In this document: in pieces, positions 26,153 to 40,200 of the stretch
Layout: the number at the start of each line of letters is the position of its first letter
How positions within the stretch are numbered: the first letter of the stretch is position 1
From: Manduca sexta
Taxonomy: Eukaryota; Arthropoda; Insecta; Lepidoptera; Sphingidae
Reading direction: 5' to 3'
NCBI RefSeq assembly: GCF_014839805.1
Contig: NC_051138.1
Location: 3,036,983-3,100,982 of the forward strand
DNA length: 64,000 nt
The notes under the pieces: generated by a model
Told to the model about the DNA's origin: nothing
The model's input: only the letters and a program-made list of their open reading frames with translations
The model's database searches: none
Position numbers and translations under genes: made by a program

Positions 26153-27264
26153 AGCTAGGATAGAACGGGAACGTAGACTGTCTCGGCGAGTGTACGTGAG
26201 TGGAGTGGAGGGTGACGCCGGCTTGGGGTAGCTTCGCCACCCGCGTCACGTGGGCGACCTTCGCCGCACGCTAACCACACGGCATACGACATGCCGCAAG
26301 CAAAACTGCGCCTTATTACTGATGTAGATACCGGTACTAACTTTATCCCTATTATTACTGAACAAAAAATTACAACTTACTTCCATTATAAAATAATAAA
26401 AGAGCTACGCACTGATTCATCACGACGTCTATACGCGACTGCAGTTGATTTGAATATTCAAAATTAATTTATGCAACGTTTTTGTTTAATGGTATTATTT
26501 CTACGTGATACTAATTTATTTGCCAAAAGGTGATTTTGTGAGGAATAATTGGTAAACAACTTGTTAGCAAAACAAATCTAGTTATACTCATTTTAAGCAA
26601 GTTTGTCTGATAACATGTTGAAGCAACACTGTAGCGAATTTTAGTTTATGTTTACCCGCAGGACTGGGTGTAGTTGGACCTAGATACAGCACTGCAGTGG
26701 CGAGGAGTGAAATGTTCTAAAAGGGAACCCGACACAACATAATATGGTACTAATATGCATAAATGCGGTCTGAAATTCGGCTTAATGATAAATATAATTT
26801 ACATAAAATACGAAAGGGAAGCCGGCAGGAATCGGCTCATATGGACCCTTCGTCAATACAGCACTCTCATACAAAACACTTATGAAATACTTATGTTGTA
26901 ATTCGTCTAGTTATTGGGTTAGGAGAACGTTCCGAAATCAAAATTAGACTGTTTTTATAGCCTAAAACTCCCTAATGCATACATTTTATTGCAAAGTCAG
27001 CATTTTTGTCTTTAGTCTATTGAGTATCGTAAGATACTCTACTTAATAGATACCAAATTCTAAAAGTTGTTTCTTTTAAGAGCCTAAAAAATTACCAGCG
27101 GGATAGATACATAATGATTATTTGCAGACTGAACAAAATATGCAGACTGTTGAGCGTAACGTGTTGCAGTTTTTCTGCAGTTTTATGGATTCAACGGTAA
27201 ACATATTACAAGAAACAATACAAGGTTATAAAATACATAATTAAACATTTAAATGTTGCTATTG
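26153..27264. other. Upstream flank with a CpG-rich island
   Basis: The interval 26160-26300 is strikingly GC- and CpG-rich (CACGTGGGCG, GCCGCACGC) against an AT-rich background. It sits directly upstream of the proposed oxygenase promoter. The rest of the interval shows no supported exon. Confidence 0.45.
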
Positions 27265-27665
27265 TCACAGGGATAACAACATCCGCCCTGTGGAATGGGG
27301 GCGTTTGGAGAATTCCACCACGGTCTCCCCTGCCTGTCGTAAGAGGCGACTAATAGGGGCCACGAAGGGGGTCGTCGACGGGCAGCAGGGGGCTGTCCGC
27401 CCTAGTGCATTTTTGTGCATCCTTGCACATTTTTCGGTTGACCCTCGGGATGGACGGCAGTGTGTAGTTGGCCTCACGCTGCCGTAGACGCCGAGGGCGT
27501 CCTTCGGTGCGCGGGGGCTTCTGAGCCCCCCAATAGGAGACGGGCCGCAAGGCGGCACCGCGCAGGGGCGGCTGCGGTCGCAGGCTAGACACTTCAACGT
27601 CAGAGGAACGACGAAGGCTGGGCGGTAGTAATAAGGCACTTTCTCCGCGAAACCAAAAAAAAAAA
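27265..27665 (+). mobile_element. GC-rich retroelement fragment with poly-A tail
   Basis: A block of about 400 bp that is much richer in GC than its flanks contains CCTGTCGTAAGAGGCGACTA and ends in an A-run at 27653-27664. The poly-A end and abrupt base-composition borders suggest a retroposed sequence, possibly a non-LTR element fragment. Open frames on either strand (such as 27265-27690, minus) are by-products of its GC content and have no familiar domain. Confidence 0.6.
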
Positions 27666-28374
27666 GGCATAATAACATGATTTTCAACAATATTCGTATA
27701 TTCGTTTTACTTCGAGGCGTATTTTTAGATTCGCTAACATTTGTTTCATCTATAATGGATATTTTATATAGCGGATTGAGTCATTATTTTCATATAGTTA
27801 ATAACAATAGCATGCAATTAAATTGTAGACATAAAAAGTAATTACAGCTGAATATGAACACTTTACACAATATAAACACAAAAGAATAATATATGAGTTA
27901 TACTAACCTTTAAGAAATGGAGTTCGCAGATTTTTGGGCGTCCGCCAATCTGACCAGTCAAATATTCAACAGGAATGCTGCTACTTCACGTCAGTTTTTT
28001 TTGTAAACAAGAGTGGCACTAGGACGATCTTGTCACTAAATTAGGTACAATAAATAGAATATTTCATTTCATTAAATTAAGATTTTCATGAAAATTTTAT
28101 TTAAATATGGCGTCGAAAGATGCCATATAAAATTTAAAAAACCATAAGGAAAATAATATCAAAGTAATAGAATTTAAAATGTGACAGGAATTTTATGGTA
28201 AATATCCGCCTATTGCGGGTAAATTCTCCCGTGGCTGAATACACGATCCTGACATTGTACTCTACGTAGTAGAAGCGGGATTATCTCTGCGTGCAAGTTA
28301 TAAGATTCGGACGGCTGACTTATGCGTCATAATCGTACGTTTATTTATAAAAACTTAGAGTTACAGAATTAACC

Positions 28375-28652
28375 ACTGGGTGTTGCTTGCGGTTCCGCAC
28401 GTGTGAACACCATGTCGCTACAAAAATCCTAAATCACTATAACAATTTATAGAGCATCTGTATGACACTAGAGCCAAAATTAAAATATTTCCCATGGCAA
28501 CAAGTTATCGGGATAAAATAGTAGTCTATATATTAATCTAGGACATGGACTATCAGTGTGCCAAATTTCATTCATCCATATCCATTCAGCTGCATTTACT
28601 TCTAACAAACATCCAAACATTTTCACATATATTTATAATATTAGTAAGATAA
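28375..28652 (-). mobile_element. Degenerate Helitron-like element, second subfamily
   Basis: A weak 3' hairpin, TTGCGGTTCCGCACG, lies at the left. The right end has AACAAACATCCAAACATTTTC and ATAATATTAGTAAGAT, whose complement is the common lepidopteran Helitron 5' end. CAAATTTCATTCATCC occurs in the middle. There is no coding frame. Confidence 0.55.
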
Positions 28653-29089
28653 GGAGTAAGGTAGTAAGATTAGCAGCAAGATAACATAAGATAGCCCTCA
28701 AAAAAGACAAATATTAGCAGCATAGAAGTATTTCCTCTTTCTAGAGAACGGTTAATTTCTTAGTCTATTTATATTAAAGTTTTCAACACAAGCATTGGAT
28801 AATAAAAATAAAACTTTAATTGAAGCACGTGTATTTATACATATAAAGCATATCACGTGTATAAATAAATTATGCATATAAAAGAATCGTAAAAAAATCC
28901 TTTTGTTTAAAACAACCAATTAAACAATGAGGTAACTGTGAATTAATATGACATGTACATTGCAAATTATACATGCAATCAGCATAAAAAGGTTGTCTAA
29001 TCCACAAGGAATAAAATGATTGTTGCTCTACTAGGAAAGCTCACGGGACTAAAGTATAAAGAAAACTATTATCTATTTTGCTGGTGGTA

Positions 29090-29312
29090 AGATATATTTT
29101 ATTTCCGGTCGAATAGCGACCACCGTACACAAGGTGCTAAATCCTGTCATAGTGCCCACGTAAGTGTGACGCGTTCCAGGACCAGCCTTTGTATATGCGG
29201 TTCCAACAGGCCGGCATAATTGTGTCGACTGCCGCGGGGTAATCATCTCTCGTCAGTCGACATTCTATCGGACTTCACTTACTATCAGGTGCAGAGAGGT
29301 CAATTTACCAAG
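29090..29312 (+). mobile_element. Interspersed repeat family C, fullest copy
   Basis: It contains the blocks GTACACAAGGTGCTAAATCC, CCCACGTAAGTGTGACGCGT, CCAACAGGCCGGCATAATTG, GGGGTAATCATCTCTCGTC and TTACTATCAGGTGCAG in order. These define the family seen at 15176, 19712, 20100, 30455 and 37545. Confidence 0.65.
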
Positions 29313-29526
29313 TCCGTACAAAATATATTGCCAACGTAATACAAATGTTATACTGTGAATATAAGTGTATTTGTTTAGACTCTAGATTATCTAAGGTCTG
29401 CGAACTCTTGCTTGCAACGGCAACACATTTTTATCCATTTTGTATTGAATAAAACACACGTTAACATACAAACTGTATAATTTTCATGACTATAATTTTT
29501 TTTTTACAATTAATTATAACAGTTCT

Positions 29527-29770
29527 CACACTCACGCCTTTAATCCGCGAAGGGATAGGCAGGGGTGTAACTGGTACACCCTTTCTACTGTGTTAACACC
29601 ATCCCATGATGTGATAGGAGGCGAACCTATCGACATATCGGCACTAGTTTCAGACTCTAGGCTGATACTGAGCAGAAAAACCTAATATCACTTTGCCAAA
29701 ATTGAAATCTAGACCTATACTTCAGCACTGCAGTCCTGCAACGTAATACAACGCTACCAAGGCAATCCAT
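29527..29770 (-). mobile_element. tRNA-derived SINE, old copy
   Basis: It is the same family as 1248-1512 (CATCCCATGATGTGATAGG, GGCTGATACTGAGCAGAAAA), but the tRNA-like head is heavily mutated and box B is no longer recognisable. Confidence 0.75.
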
Positions 29771-30454
29771 TATAAGACCATTAACTAAAAATATTGCAAT
29801 TAGTAATTTAAATTATCACACTCAGTTTGGTTCGCGCTAAGTAAATATTCCTTCTTAAACTTACACGTGTGAGTAATTTACAATTGTTTCTGTCCAGTTT
29901 CTCAAGTTGGTAGCTTTTAACTACTACTTCAACAAACTAAAAATAAAGGTTGCTGTATTAAATTATCAAAATAGGAATAAATTTTCCATATATTGTAACA
30001 TTTTAGCTGCTTACATTACTTATGGTGGAGTATGATAATAATATTTTAAATATATGTGTTTATATATTTTGTGCATTAGAATCTAAAACAAAACAGATTA
30101 ATATTATTTTGGTGTAGCCAGTCGGTCAATCGACCGAGACTCTAGCAATTCACATGAAGTTTTTCCCCACGTACCAAATAATTGTTATACTAACGAATTT
30201 CATATATCTCTTTGCGATTCCCTTAATTTTATCGCTTGTGCCACGGCTCAATGTCACGCGCAGGGCTGGCTCCGGGAGGGTGGCGCGCCCGCTGACCTTT
30301 CCAACCAAGGTCGCTGCCAAGTTCAATATCGTTCCCCGCCCGCTCATCTCTTGGGAAATAATCTGCTTCTACTTATATAAATGTGTACTGTAGACAGAAT
30401 GTATTATTGACTTAGTTATATAAGTATGATGTATTTTCTTTTTTTTTATATAAT

Positions 30455-30527
30455 ATACACTGCAAAACGACTTCACTGCACCTGATGGTAAGTGAAGTGC
30501 CCACCATCAGATGCACTAATGTAAGTG
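30455..30527 (+). mobile_element. Family C end fragment, palindromic
   Basis: ACTTCACTGCACCTGATGG followed by GCCCACCATCAGATGC forms a short inverted repeat. It matches the terminal segment of family C in the opposite orientation. Confidence 0.45.
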
Positions 30528-33234
30528 TGTTAAAGGATTTTTAAGAATTTTCGATTTCATCCATTAAATGTTATCTTTTTAAAAAAGTAGAAGACTTATT
30601 CGAGATTTTTTTACTGCATCAAAATTTTCATTTGTTGTACTTTTTTAAACTTAAACTTAAAAACAACCAGCTTCGTAACTTTAATAAAATTATGGCAATG
30701 TAGGTGTACAGTGAAAAACTTATGTTCTATGAATTATGATTTAAATTTTCTTCTTTAAATTTAAAAACCTAAACAGGTGACTTCGTGGTTCTAAGGTAGA
30801 TCAAAAACTTCTCCAGACTCTAAACTTACATATTCATTAAAAAAACATAGTCCTCCATAGGGGCTGTTTTGGCTAAAATCAGCCTTAAAAGACAGCAAGG
30901 TGGAAAATTCTTAAAATTTCCCATTAGATTACAATAATTTTTTTGACTTCTCATCACTCCTAAGACTAATTAGTTTGTAAACTAACCGAAAATGACTGCA
31001 AGGAAGCTATAAGTTAAACATTTGGCATATTCTTGTGTTTAAGTTCATTTAATTTTGCATGATTCGTTCTCGTGGTTTAAAGGTTGTAAACGTGGGTGTA
31101 ACTCTATTACCTACAATTACAATGGGCCGAAGGGATAAGAGACCGAATTGTTGCTACACCTGATTGGTGGTGGAGGTCTTAGGTACTTGTATTTAACGAG
31201 CTCGGGTGCCAGTTTTAGGACTTGATCGTGTTTTTTTGTATTTTATTTTCAGTAACAGTTTCAATAATAGTGCCCCATAAAAGCTAGTCTTCGAAACATC
31301 GACGGAAAATTGAAATATAAAAAATCACCATATAATTCCAAAACTAGTTTTATTTTATATTACAATCGCGTAAACATATCAAATCATTATTTACTTTGTT
31401 CGAGTCCTAGTTTTTTTTACGTCAACAGTTCGAATAAATTATTGTGAAATGATATTTTCAGGAAGATAAGTTTGTGGGTTTATTTAGTAATGCAATATCA
31501 AATTGACCCTGCATACTGGATTCATGAAATATTATGATGAAATGTTTTGTTTTAGATCTAAAATACCGCTTACACGTTCATATTAAAGTCGTTCAAAATG
31601 AAAGATCAAAGATCCTTTACAGTAAAGCCGATATCTTTAAACGTTAATTACTGATCCTGTTTGAAGGATATTGACGGCGCATCAAATTCTTTCGGAATTA
31701 GGGATTTTAATGGGCGATAAAGGTCACTTACAAGAAGGTGATCCACTTACTCGTATACTGGATAATGCTATATATAATGTATGGAAAAATATTTCACTCA
31801 CAAACAGACGAGCGCACTAATCATTCAGTTGTAAAAAGGAATTATTATTATAATAGCCGAATTAATTATTCATACACATTATTTATCTTGATTCTTATCA
31901 GCCATTACAATCAAAGATATCAATTAGTATTATTAGATATAAAACACCCAAATCTTTATGGTATTAGGAAGCTTATTAGGGGACTATAATCAATAATTAA
32001 AACCCAGGGTACGAAAGAATATGTAAAAATATGGGATTTAATTGAAAAAGTAACAATTAGGGTCCAGTACTTCGTTCTCTAAAATTAAAACGCTAGGTAG
32101 AATATAAACAATATGTACATACTTTGAATGCAATGGCGATCCATTGTAGGCCGATGCCTACGGCTATTAACATTATAAAAAAATTAACTATTTAATAAGA
32201 AGGATAGTAAATTAATTTGTAGATTCGCTACAGACAGTTGTGTATGCAACATGAACAATTATTCGACCAATTGTTCAATCAGAAATGAAATGAAATGGCG
32301 TGTAGATATGGTGTTGGGTTTAGTATTACGCGCATTGTAATGTTTATTGGCAAGTTGACGAAAACCGAGATTCCTTAAGCCTTCACATTCTCACTCCTTT
32401 GTAGGACGGCAACGGACATACAATATCAGCTTTTTGAGTTTTTATGCGCCATATTCAAAAATTATCATGTCTCCCTAGAATGTGGAATAACAAACACAAC
32501 GAACGTCCTAGTCGTTCGATTACGATTTTTATAATTTGTCGAGAGAGCATCGCGAGAGTGCGAGAGTCCTATGTTCGTCTCTCGATCAATCATAAACGAT
32601 ACAGATTCTCGCGTCGTAATTTTTTCGAAATTCGATGGGGCAGATTTTTTTTAAACAATATTATTTATTTTAAATAAAATAAGTAACATCGCAAAAACAA
32701 AATTGGTAATTGCTGTTTTCTACGGAATTTAGACAATAATCTCTAATACAAGTAAATAAAAAGCTTTTATCTTTATTGACATATTATTATGTTAATTAGG
32801 CATCTGTATCGTAAATAATTATGCAAATTTAATGTTACATAAACATAATATTCCCATTTTGCATTAGATTACCCCATATATATTATAATTCTCTTTGAAA
32901 TTACCTATGCAGGCCCTAGTGAAGATAATCATATTTATTTTATTTTACGCATGACAAATGCGCCTAGTTCGTCAGTATCTAAAGATCGATATCTATATAC
33001 GTACAGTTACTCAAATAAGTAACTGAATAAATTGAAAAATTCAAAGCTAGTACACATTTGTGTTTTACGCAGTTTTTTCCTGCACAAAAATAAAATCAAA
33101 GGTTACTTACTTTACACAAAGAAAAACTGTTTTAATTAAACGTAAGGTGCATAGGGAATTGAAGTTTAAAATCTGTTCAACTATTGAGTCTTTGTATCTT
33201 GCTGATAATTTTGATAGTAGTAGAGGTACGCTGT

Positions 33235-33424
33235 ACCGACTCTACATCTGTGCTCTGCGTCTGTATGAATGCGATACACTCAAAAGTATTAAATGGATTT
33301 TGATGAAATCTGGTATGGAGTTAGTTTGAAACCTTCGGAACGACGGACGTTGCTTTTTATCACGGACACTATATTAATCTCAGAAAAATTCTTTCACGCG
33401 GGTAAGCTCGCGTTCAAAAACTAA
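33235..33424 (+). mobile_element. Helitron-like 3' fragment
   Basis: TTTTGATGAAATCTGGTATG and a decayed GC hairpin, CACGCGGGTAAGCTCGCG, before AAAAACTAA match the 3' half of the elements at 55752 and 808. The 5' half is absent. Confidence 0.6.
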
Positions 33425-34389
33425 TACAGTATAGATAAAAAAAATATAGAATATCGACTAACGGTAAGTGTTCGTCAGTTTTCGAGAGGACATTTTGTTG
33501 GATATTTTACTAGCTGACTATAGGAAAAACTTCAGTAATTCTAAATGCAGCCATCGCCTCGGTATAAATACAATACATATGAAATTAAGCTTTGCGAGCT
33601 CAATAATTGCAAGCGTAGTATAACTTCAAAGCGTGCATACACAGACTATTCAATTCTAAAGAAATTTAGAGTACTAAAAAGTTATCTTAAACTTTTTCCT
33701 TATTATTAATTATAATTGTTCTCTTTTGTTTTCGTTAATAATGACTGTTTTTTTTCGCGCAGTGTTAGTTATCTCTCTTATTTTTTTGAACCCATTAATT
33801 TGTTATCGTAAATACTATGTGTTTTTTGTGTTATGTTTTAATATTGTTATCTTAATTCACTGTACCTACTATGATTTCCCATAAATTGTTGAATTAATAA
33901 GTACTTCATATAAACCTACTATTTTAACAAAACAATAAAACACGCGGGTGAAAACGTGCCAAGAAAGAAGTCACGTTTAAAATCACCCAATCTTTTCACG
34001 TTTACGAAAACAACTGATGAAAGTACTGTTTAAGTTGCGAAAGGCATGCTCCATTTTTACTGTTTGGGTTGGCAGGTATGCAACGTGGATGTAGAAATAA
34101 TGGAAGGATGATTTTAATAACAACCAGCGACCCGCCCCAACTTCACACAGAAGCATATACGTCACTTTTCTGCAGTCGTACTAAACATTAATAAATTATA
34201 TACATAGACCTTCATCTTGAATCACTCCATCTCTTGGTGAAAACCGTATGGAAATCTTTTTGGTCCGGCGTTCAGTCAAACAGACGAGGCCGAGGGATTT
34301 TGATACATAATATTATGTGGTGGTTGTCGATTTCAATTGACAACTTCCATTGAAGTAATCACACATTACGCAGGAGATATTATAGTGCA

Positions 34390-34665
34390 CAAGTGTGTGC
34401 GCAATACACGGATGCACTCTCTGTTCCTTCACTCTCATACTTCGGTGAGACGGCAATCTGACATGACCGGAGAGAGATCAGGCGCAGGACCAACGGCTTT
34501 ACGTGCTTTCCGAGGCACGGGGGTGTCACACCGCCAACTTTTTAAGATGGAAAAACCCAATCACAATAATTTTGGTCCGACCCGGGATTCGAAGCCAGGA
34601 CCTCAGCGCGGCAGTCGTACTTGTACCGTGTACACTTACAACTACGCCACCGAGGCAGTCGTTAA
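34390..34665 (-). mobile_element. tRNA-headed SINE with a different body
   Basis: The right part is the tRNA-like head in minus orientation (box B complement GGGATTCGAAGCC, then the ACGCCACCGAGGCAG end). The body to its left (GACCGGAGAGAGATCAGGC, GCTTTCCGAGGCACGGGGG) is unlike the 1248/20990 family. So it is either a separate SINE family sharing the same head or a chimera. Confidence 0.7.
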
Positions 34666-35504
34666 TTTCAGACTACTTACATGATGTAATTATGATAATA
34701 ATTAATAACTTAAATACAGCAATTCTGTTTTCTTTTCTCTCAGTCTAACTATTGAGATTAAATAACTGGGTAATAAGAAACAACCAGAGCGGGGTAGCGA
34801 ATAGCACGTACAAATAAAAGTAACAAAGCTGGAAAGTAGGGGATCAACTATCAATTAAAAAGAAAAATGGTGATTTGTTCATATTTAGTGTCGTTTCCAG
34901 CATTATTAAAATTCTACGACAGAAGCCACTTAAGTGTCGAGGACATGTGCAAAAAATGCAGAACAAACAAAGGCATGCGGACGGAGTGCGTTAATCTCCA
35001 AACTGAACTCAATCACGTGAGTAATACACGAGGAGGTGTAGAAAGCGATTAAGGTTATGATAAATTCAACGATTTTCAAAGGATCACAGGTTTAAATAGA
35101 AATTATATTTTAAAATATTGATAACTTACTTAGAATTATTATTCCCTATCGTATATTTTTTAGCCTATAATGACAAAATGATTATCTGATGACAAGTAGG
35201 TACTAATACATCGAAATATAATACGAACACACGAGAGACGTTGTATCTCGACAATACAAACGGCTGCAAATCAATCTTGGCTTAGCTCGTGTATTTTTTA
35301 TAAATGTGTGGTGATCGAAAACTAGGTATTTTATTTAAATCTGATCTTAGCTTTTGCTTAGTTCTTGGTCTGAAACCGGCTTTAACATTATGCAGACCTG
35401 TTGTATTAAATGTTTACCAAATTCATACAAACAGTGACCCATCGCACCGTCTTTCACTGTGTGCATACGTTAATCGCTTTAAAGTCAGATTTCATTTTTT
35501 TCTT

Positions 35505-35790
35505 TATTGCAGGTGAATGACAGGACGAGGTTGCCGCTCACCTCATGGTAAGCGATACGACCGCCCATAAACAGTAGAACACCATACAGAACTTTGAATT
35601 ACAAAATACTCCGTGGCACAGTGGAGCGCTCGTTACCCAATGTGTATAATGTCCTTCAAATCGGAATACACCAGTGCATGCACACTGCTGCTTGACGGCA
35701 AATATAGACGCATACGAGATCTACCACCAGAGACCAACGGGTTTTATGTTTCTACAGTAGAGGCCTGTGTCCAGCAGAAATGAATATAAA
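35505..35790 (+). mobile_element. Interspersed repeat family D copy
   Basis: It contains GCTCACCTCATGGTAAGCG, CCGCCCATAAACAGTAGAAC, ATGTCCTTCAAATCGGAATA and ACACTGCTGCTTGACGG, and ends near GTCCAGCAGAAATGAATA. It matches 18862-19090. There is no coding frame. Confidence 0.6.
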
Positions 35791-37218
35791 ACCAAAAATA
35801 ACAAAAAATGCGATGTTTATAAACTGATTGTATCGAATATTTAAAGGTCTATGAACCAAAAAAAATGTACTCAAACTATCTATCTTCGAGTTTGTTTGCG
35901 TTGCGAAAAATATGAAAACAATTTCAACATTTTAAAAATAACATGTAATAATAATATATATATATTAGCAATAAGTAAACTTGCATCCGTGTAATATTAT
36001 GTTGCAAAATGGAGAAGTTTATTCAGGATAAGATTCAAAGTGCTTGTTACGCCTAAAAACCTTTCTTAAAAATTCATGTGGAAATCAATTTTAGGTACCA
36101 CAATTCTTTTGTACTGCGATCGATTAAATATCAGATACGAGCTTATTTCTTCATAATATATAGATATTATATTGATATAAATGTAATGTGTTTAAAACGA
36201 CTCTATAATACGAGTGAGTAGCGAGTAAACACTATGTAAATAAAATGCTAAATTATGAAGGTATAACACCGAATGTTGGCCGGTCACAAAAAAAAACAAA
36301 TACACCGACAGTTTTTTTTTATTGAGGATGTCAAGATTATAAAAAATATTAATTTATAAACAGCATTATTTTGTGCGTATATGACAATAACAACTAGGCT
36401 ATTTTTTGTGCGTATTTTATAACAGATAAACTTTAAAATAATGAACCCATTTTTTATTCGAGTATAAATTCATAAACATTGTAATTCGTAGGTAGTCTAC
36501 TTTTTATAAAGCGCAATTCACTTATAAATTACCTATTCTTTTATTTCCACGAACACGATTGTACGCTAGATAGCTTAATTTGGCATAATCTCCGGTCGTT
36601 CAACTAACAATATTTATATATAAGCACCCCCAAATATGCAATGCCTGAAGAGGCCTACTAAGTTGATAAACACATAAAATGTCACAACAACAAATATTGT
36701 ACACTTTGTATCCAAATAAATAAATTTATGATGGACTCCGAGCGTAATTAATAGTAATATAAAGTACTTACATAAGGAAGGGTTGATATGACAATCTAAA
36801 TCCCGTTATATGTCCCTGAATAGGAATTAATACCATATTACCAAAGACAATTTGAACCATACAAAATGTTTTTATTTTTATGTATAATTATGGGAATTTA
36901 CATTAAATATTCATGGACATACAAATAAGTAGTTAATAGGTAGTTGTAAAATCGTATAAAGTTACATCATCATGCATAGCGACTAATAATTTAATTAACT
37001 ACGTACTAGGTAAGTTGCAAATTACAAATGCTGTAAACTTTTAGATATTGCATAATATAATTTTCTTTAAATAATATATTGTACCTTAGCAGAGTTTTCA
37101 ACCAAGTATATTTAGTGTATATAATTCTGCAACTTTTATTGCAATGAGAAATTAAATACAAAAGAATATAAAACAAACATTTTAATTGTAGTCATCGTAC
37201 ATTGCAGTTCAAGACATA

Positions 37219-37224
37219 TTTATT
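37219..37224 (-). terminator. Polyadenylation signal of the malate dehydrogenase-like gene
   Basis: The minus strand reads AATAAA about 50 bases after the TAG stop at 37275-37277. It is the first canonical signal downstream, implying a very short 3' untranslated region. Confidence 0.55.
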
Positions 37225-37274
37225 ATTTAGTGTAAACCTAGTCTCTTCTATAAGTCTATTCGGGACTGTCTAAA

Positions 37275-40200
37275 CTACTTTCTCCTATCGCTCCCTCCAG
37301 TCTCCAGCTCGCAAGGACGACAATCTTCGCAGACCGGCGGAACACAGCAAGGACACACCTTACACGGATGAAGGTAATACTCATCACCTACTGCATAACA
37401 CCGGCCCAGGTTTAACATGTCTTCGAGATCACACCTGTTGCATAAAGCGTTCTTATTGTTGTCGAAACGGTCCTTTTAATGGATGAGACAATGTCTATGA
37501 ACCAAAATCCCACAGAATTATGCAAAAGGTAAAAATCTCGCCATAGTGACTAACGTAAGTACGTCGCGATCTGGGATCAGTTTGTATATTCGGTTTCGGA
37601 AAGGCCGGCATGACTGACGAGGGATAACTGTCTCCCATCAATTGATACTCCATTTGGACGTCACTTAACATAGGTACTATCAGGTGCAGTGGAGTCACTG
37701 TACCGCACCCAAATAATAAGAAAGAAAACCCGCTCAAAAATTAATTACTAACAAGCGTTTAAAATCTGATAGAAGAGGACACTGTATAATGTATATTCTT
37801 GAAAAGTTTTGAACTTTCTGTGTCCACTGCTAAAAGCAAACAATATACTCACTTGCAATCCTCCAGCAGTCTGCGTTCAGAGTCGTTAAGGTTCGGGATG
37901 GCGTACTCCACGATACCTCCCCTGCCCACGGTGATAGGCGTGGCGCACACATCCATACCGTAACACTTCTGCGGATCCCCCTGCTCGACTAACGCGCTGT
38001 CAATGAACGTGGGACCCTCAAATAGACCTGCGAATTAATAATGCTAATGTACAACCGCCTTAGTTAACACCTTCGCGCCCTGCATTCATGGTAAATACTG
38101 ACAAAAACCCATATATGAATTGTATTGAAGTTTGTAGTAAAAAGTTATGGGAATACTCTTATACAGATTTATCCATAAGTGAGCGGACGCCTTTGTACAA
38201 TTTACTGTCTCACAGAAGCCTGACGAGAAATGACACATTTTTGTTTTATGTGCCCTGTGATAATTCCAAAAATATTCCCCCGTTCTCCCTAAGGCATTTC
38301 TTTAAAACAGTAATTGTATCCATGATTATCCTATTATGTTTGATGTTCCTAAGCAGTAAACACACCTTTCATAATGTTGATAACAAATCTTGCCGTGGAG
38401 AAACCGATAGAGAGGTGTCCCTGCTCATTGTTACTCTTCACGCGGCAGATGATGTCGTCCGCCTCCCGCACTAGCCGCGTCAGACAGTCCACTTGCGACT
38501 TAAGAATACAGGAAACAGAACACACTATTTAACAGCATAAAAATATTAGACGAAAGTCTATCTATCAATGATTTTATCTTATTGTTTTGGCAATCAAAAC
38601 AGTTCAGTGTATATTCCGAGTTAGCGAGAATATTGTTGAACTAATTTTGAAGTATTAACTGTCTCCCGCGGTTGTTAATATAAATTCATTTGGATAGAGT
38701 CAACTGTGCAGCTAGATACAATATTATCGAAAGTATTAATGTTTCGCTGTAACTGAGAAAGCAACAGTAATACTCTTATACAATGTCGTTTACATTAAAA
38801 TTGTTCCAAGGCTGCCAGGATTGCATCTCTGTGGAATTTGCCATCATCCACCCTAACAGAAAATGGGAAACATATTCTGTCATCATATATTAATTTCCAT
38901 ACCTGAATAGCTAATAGCACTTAATAAAGGTAGGGTTCAAATTACCTGCGGTATATTGCCAGCCTTGGCGGCGGAGAACACGGGCACGCGGGTGCATCGG
39001 CCCGTGCCGCCTACCACGGGCGTGTTGCTGGCCAGCGGATCCGCGCCCGTGATCGCGCAGAACAGCTGGTTGGCGCGCATCGCGTTGATCGCGTTCACGC
39101 CGAGCACGCGACGTTTGTCATACGCGCGCGCCATTTTTAATGTCTGGGTTTTGGGTATAGTTTGTTATTTTTATAGACGTTGTAGTTTACACTGGGCATA
39201 ATGAGAAGTGTAGTAGTAGTTAGTAGTAGTAGTAGAAAACGAGAAGTACTGTTTATTTATATAAAGTGTCGTCTGTATCTTAACACCTACAGGTACAAAA
39301 ATACATACATTTCACTAGGTTTCTATATGGACAAAATAGCGCCAATATCGTAGCAAATAAAATTTTAACACCTTAAAGGTCTGTAGCATAATAAAATACG
39401 TTATGTAGGTAATATCATAAAACAAACTAACATGTACGCAAAGTGCAAAGTTGCAGTCCACAGGCGGAGTTTGGACAGCGATGACTGCGTATGGGCAGAA
39501 CTGCGCACACGCCAGAGTGACTGTACGCACGAGCGGCATATTCTGGAGGAACAGCTCGCGGTCCACGATATTGCAGCACGGCGGCAGCACATAGCATCCG
39601 CCACATATCAGCACCACGTCCGAGTTCTAATAGTATTGGAATGACAAGGTTTTTGCTTGAAATTACAGATGAAGAAACTTAGCTGATAATGCTTCATAAA
39701 GCACAGTGATATTGACACGAGGGCTCATTCTTATGCCACTTCGTCATGTCTGCCAGTCTGACTCAATAATTCGTAATCATCATGTATATGTTCAGCTATA
39801 ATTGATTTACACCTCTACATCGACTGTCTAGTTTTAATAGCAAATGTTATACATGCAGTGCATCCTTCAGGAACACACGTCCCTGATACGCCTCGACCGC
39901 AGTGGCAGTGTCGATATGCGCGAGGTCATTGGCCACGCCGAGAACGCAGCGCTCCGGGATGTCGTCATACATCGCCAGGGTGCGGATGACCTTCTGCTGC
40001 TTCAGGAACAGGCAAGCGATACGCCCGACGTCGCTCCCCGCGCCCACTACTGCCACCTAGCGTTAGAGTTTATGCTTTCGTAGTTTGAGACAGGATTTGC
40101 AATGGATTTTGGGTTAATATATTGGTATGTCCTAATAAAAACAAAGTTTAAAGTATCGTCTGCTTCGTTTTGTTGTTTTATTATAAACAATCGATGTTTA

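Larger units (their letters stand above)
29771..37218. other. Gene-free intergenic region with repeats
   Basis: No exon with conserved protein sequence was found on either strand between the oxygenase promoter and the malate dehydrogenase-like gene. A GC-rich patch at 30240-30350, set in AT-rich DNA, resembles an inserted fragment but I could not identify it. A GA/CG-rich patch at 32490-32650 has no coding signal. Repeats are listed separately. Confidence 0.45.

Noticed and set aside
27265..27690. 141-codon minus-strand frame with an apparent signal peptide
   Set aside because: It is antisense to a GC-rich retroposed block with a plus-strand poly-A tail; the hydrophobic start comes from the poly-A complement and flank.
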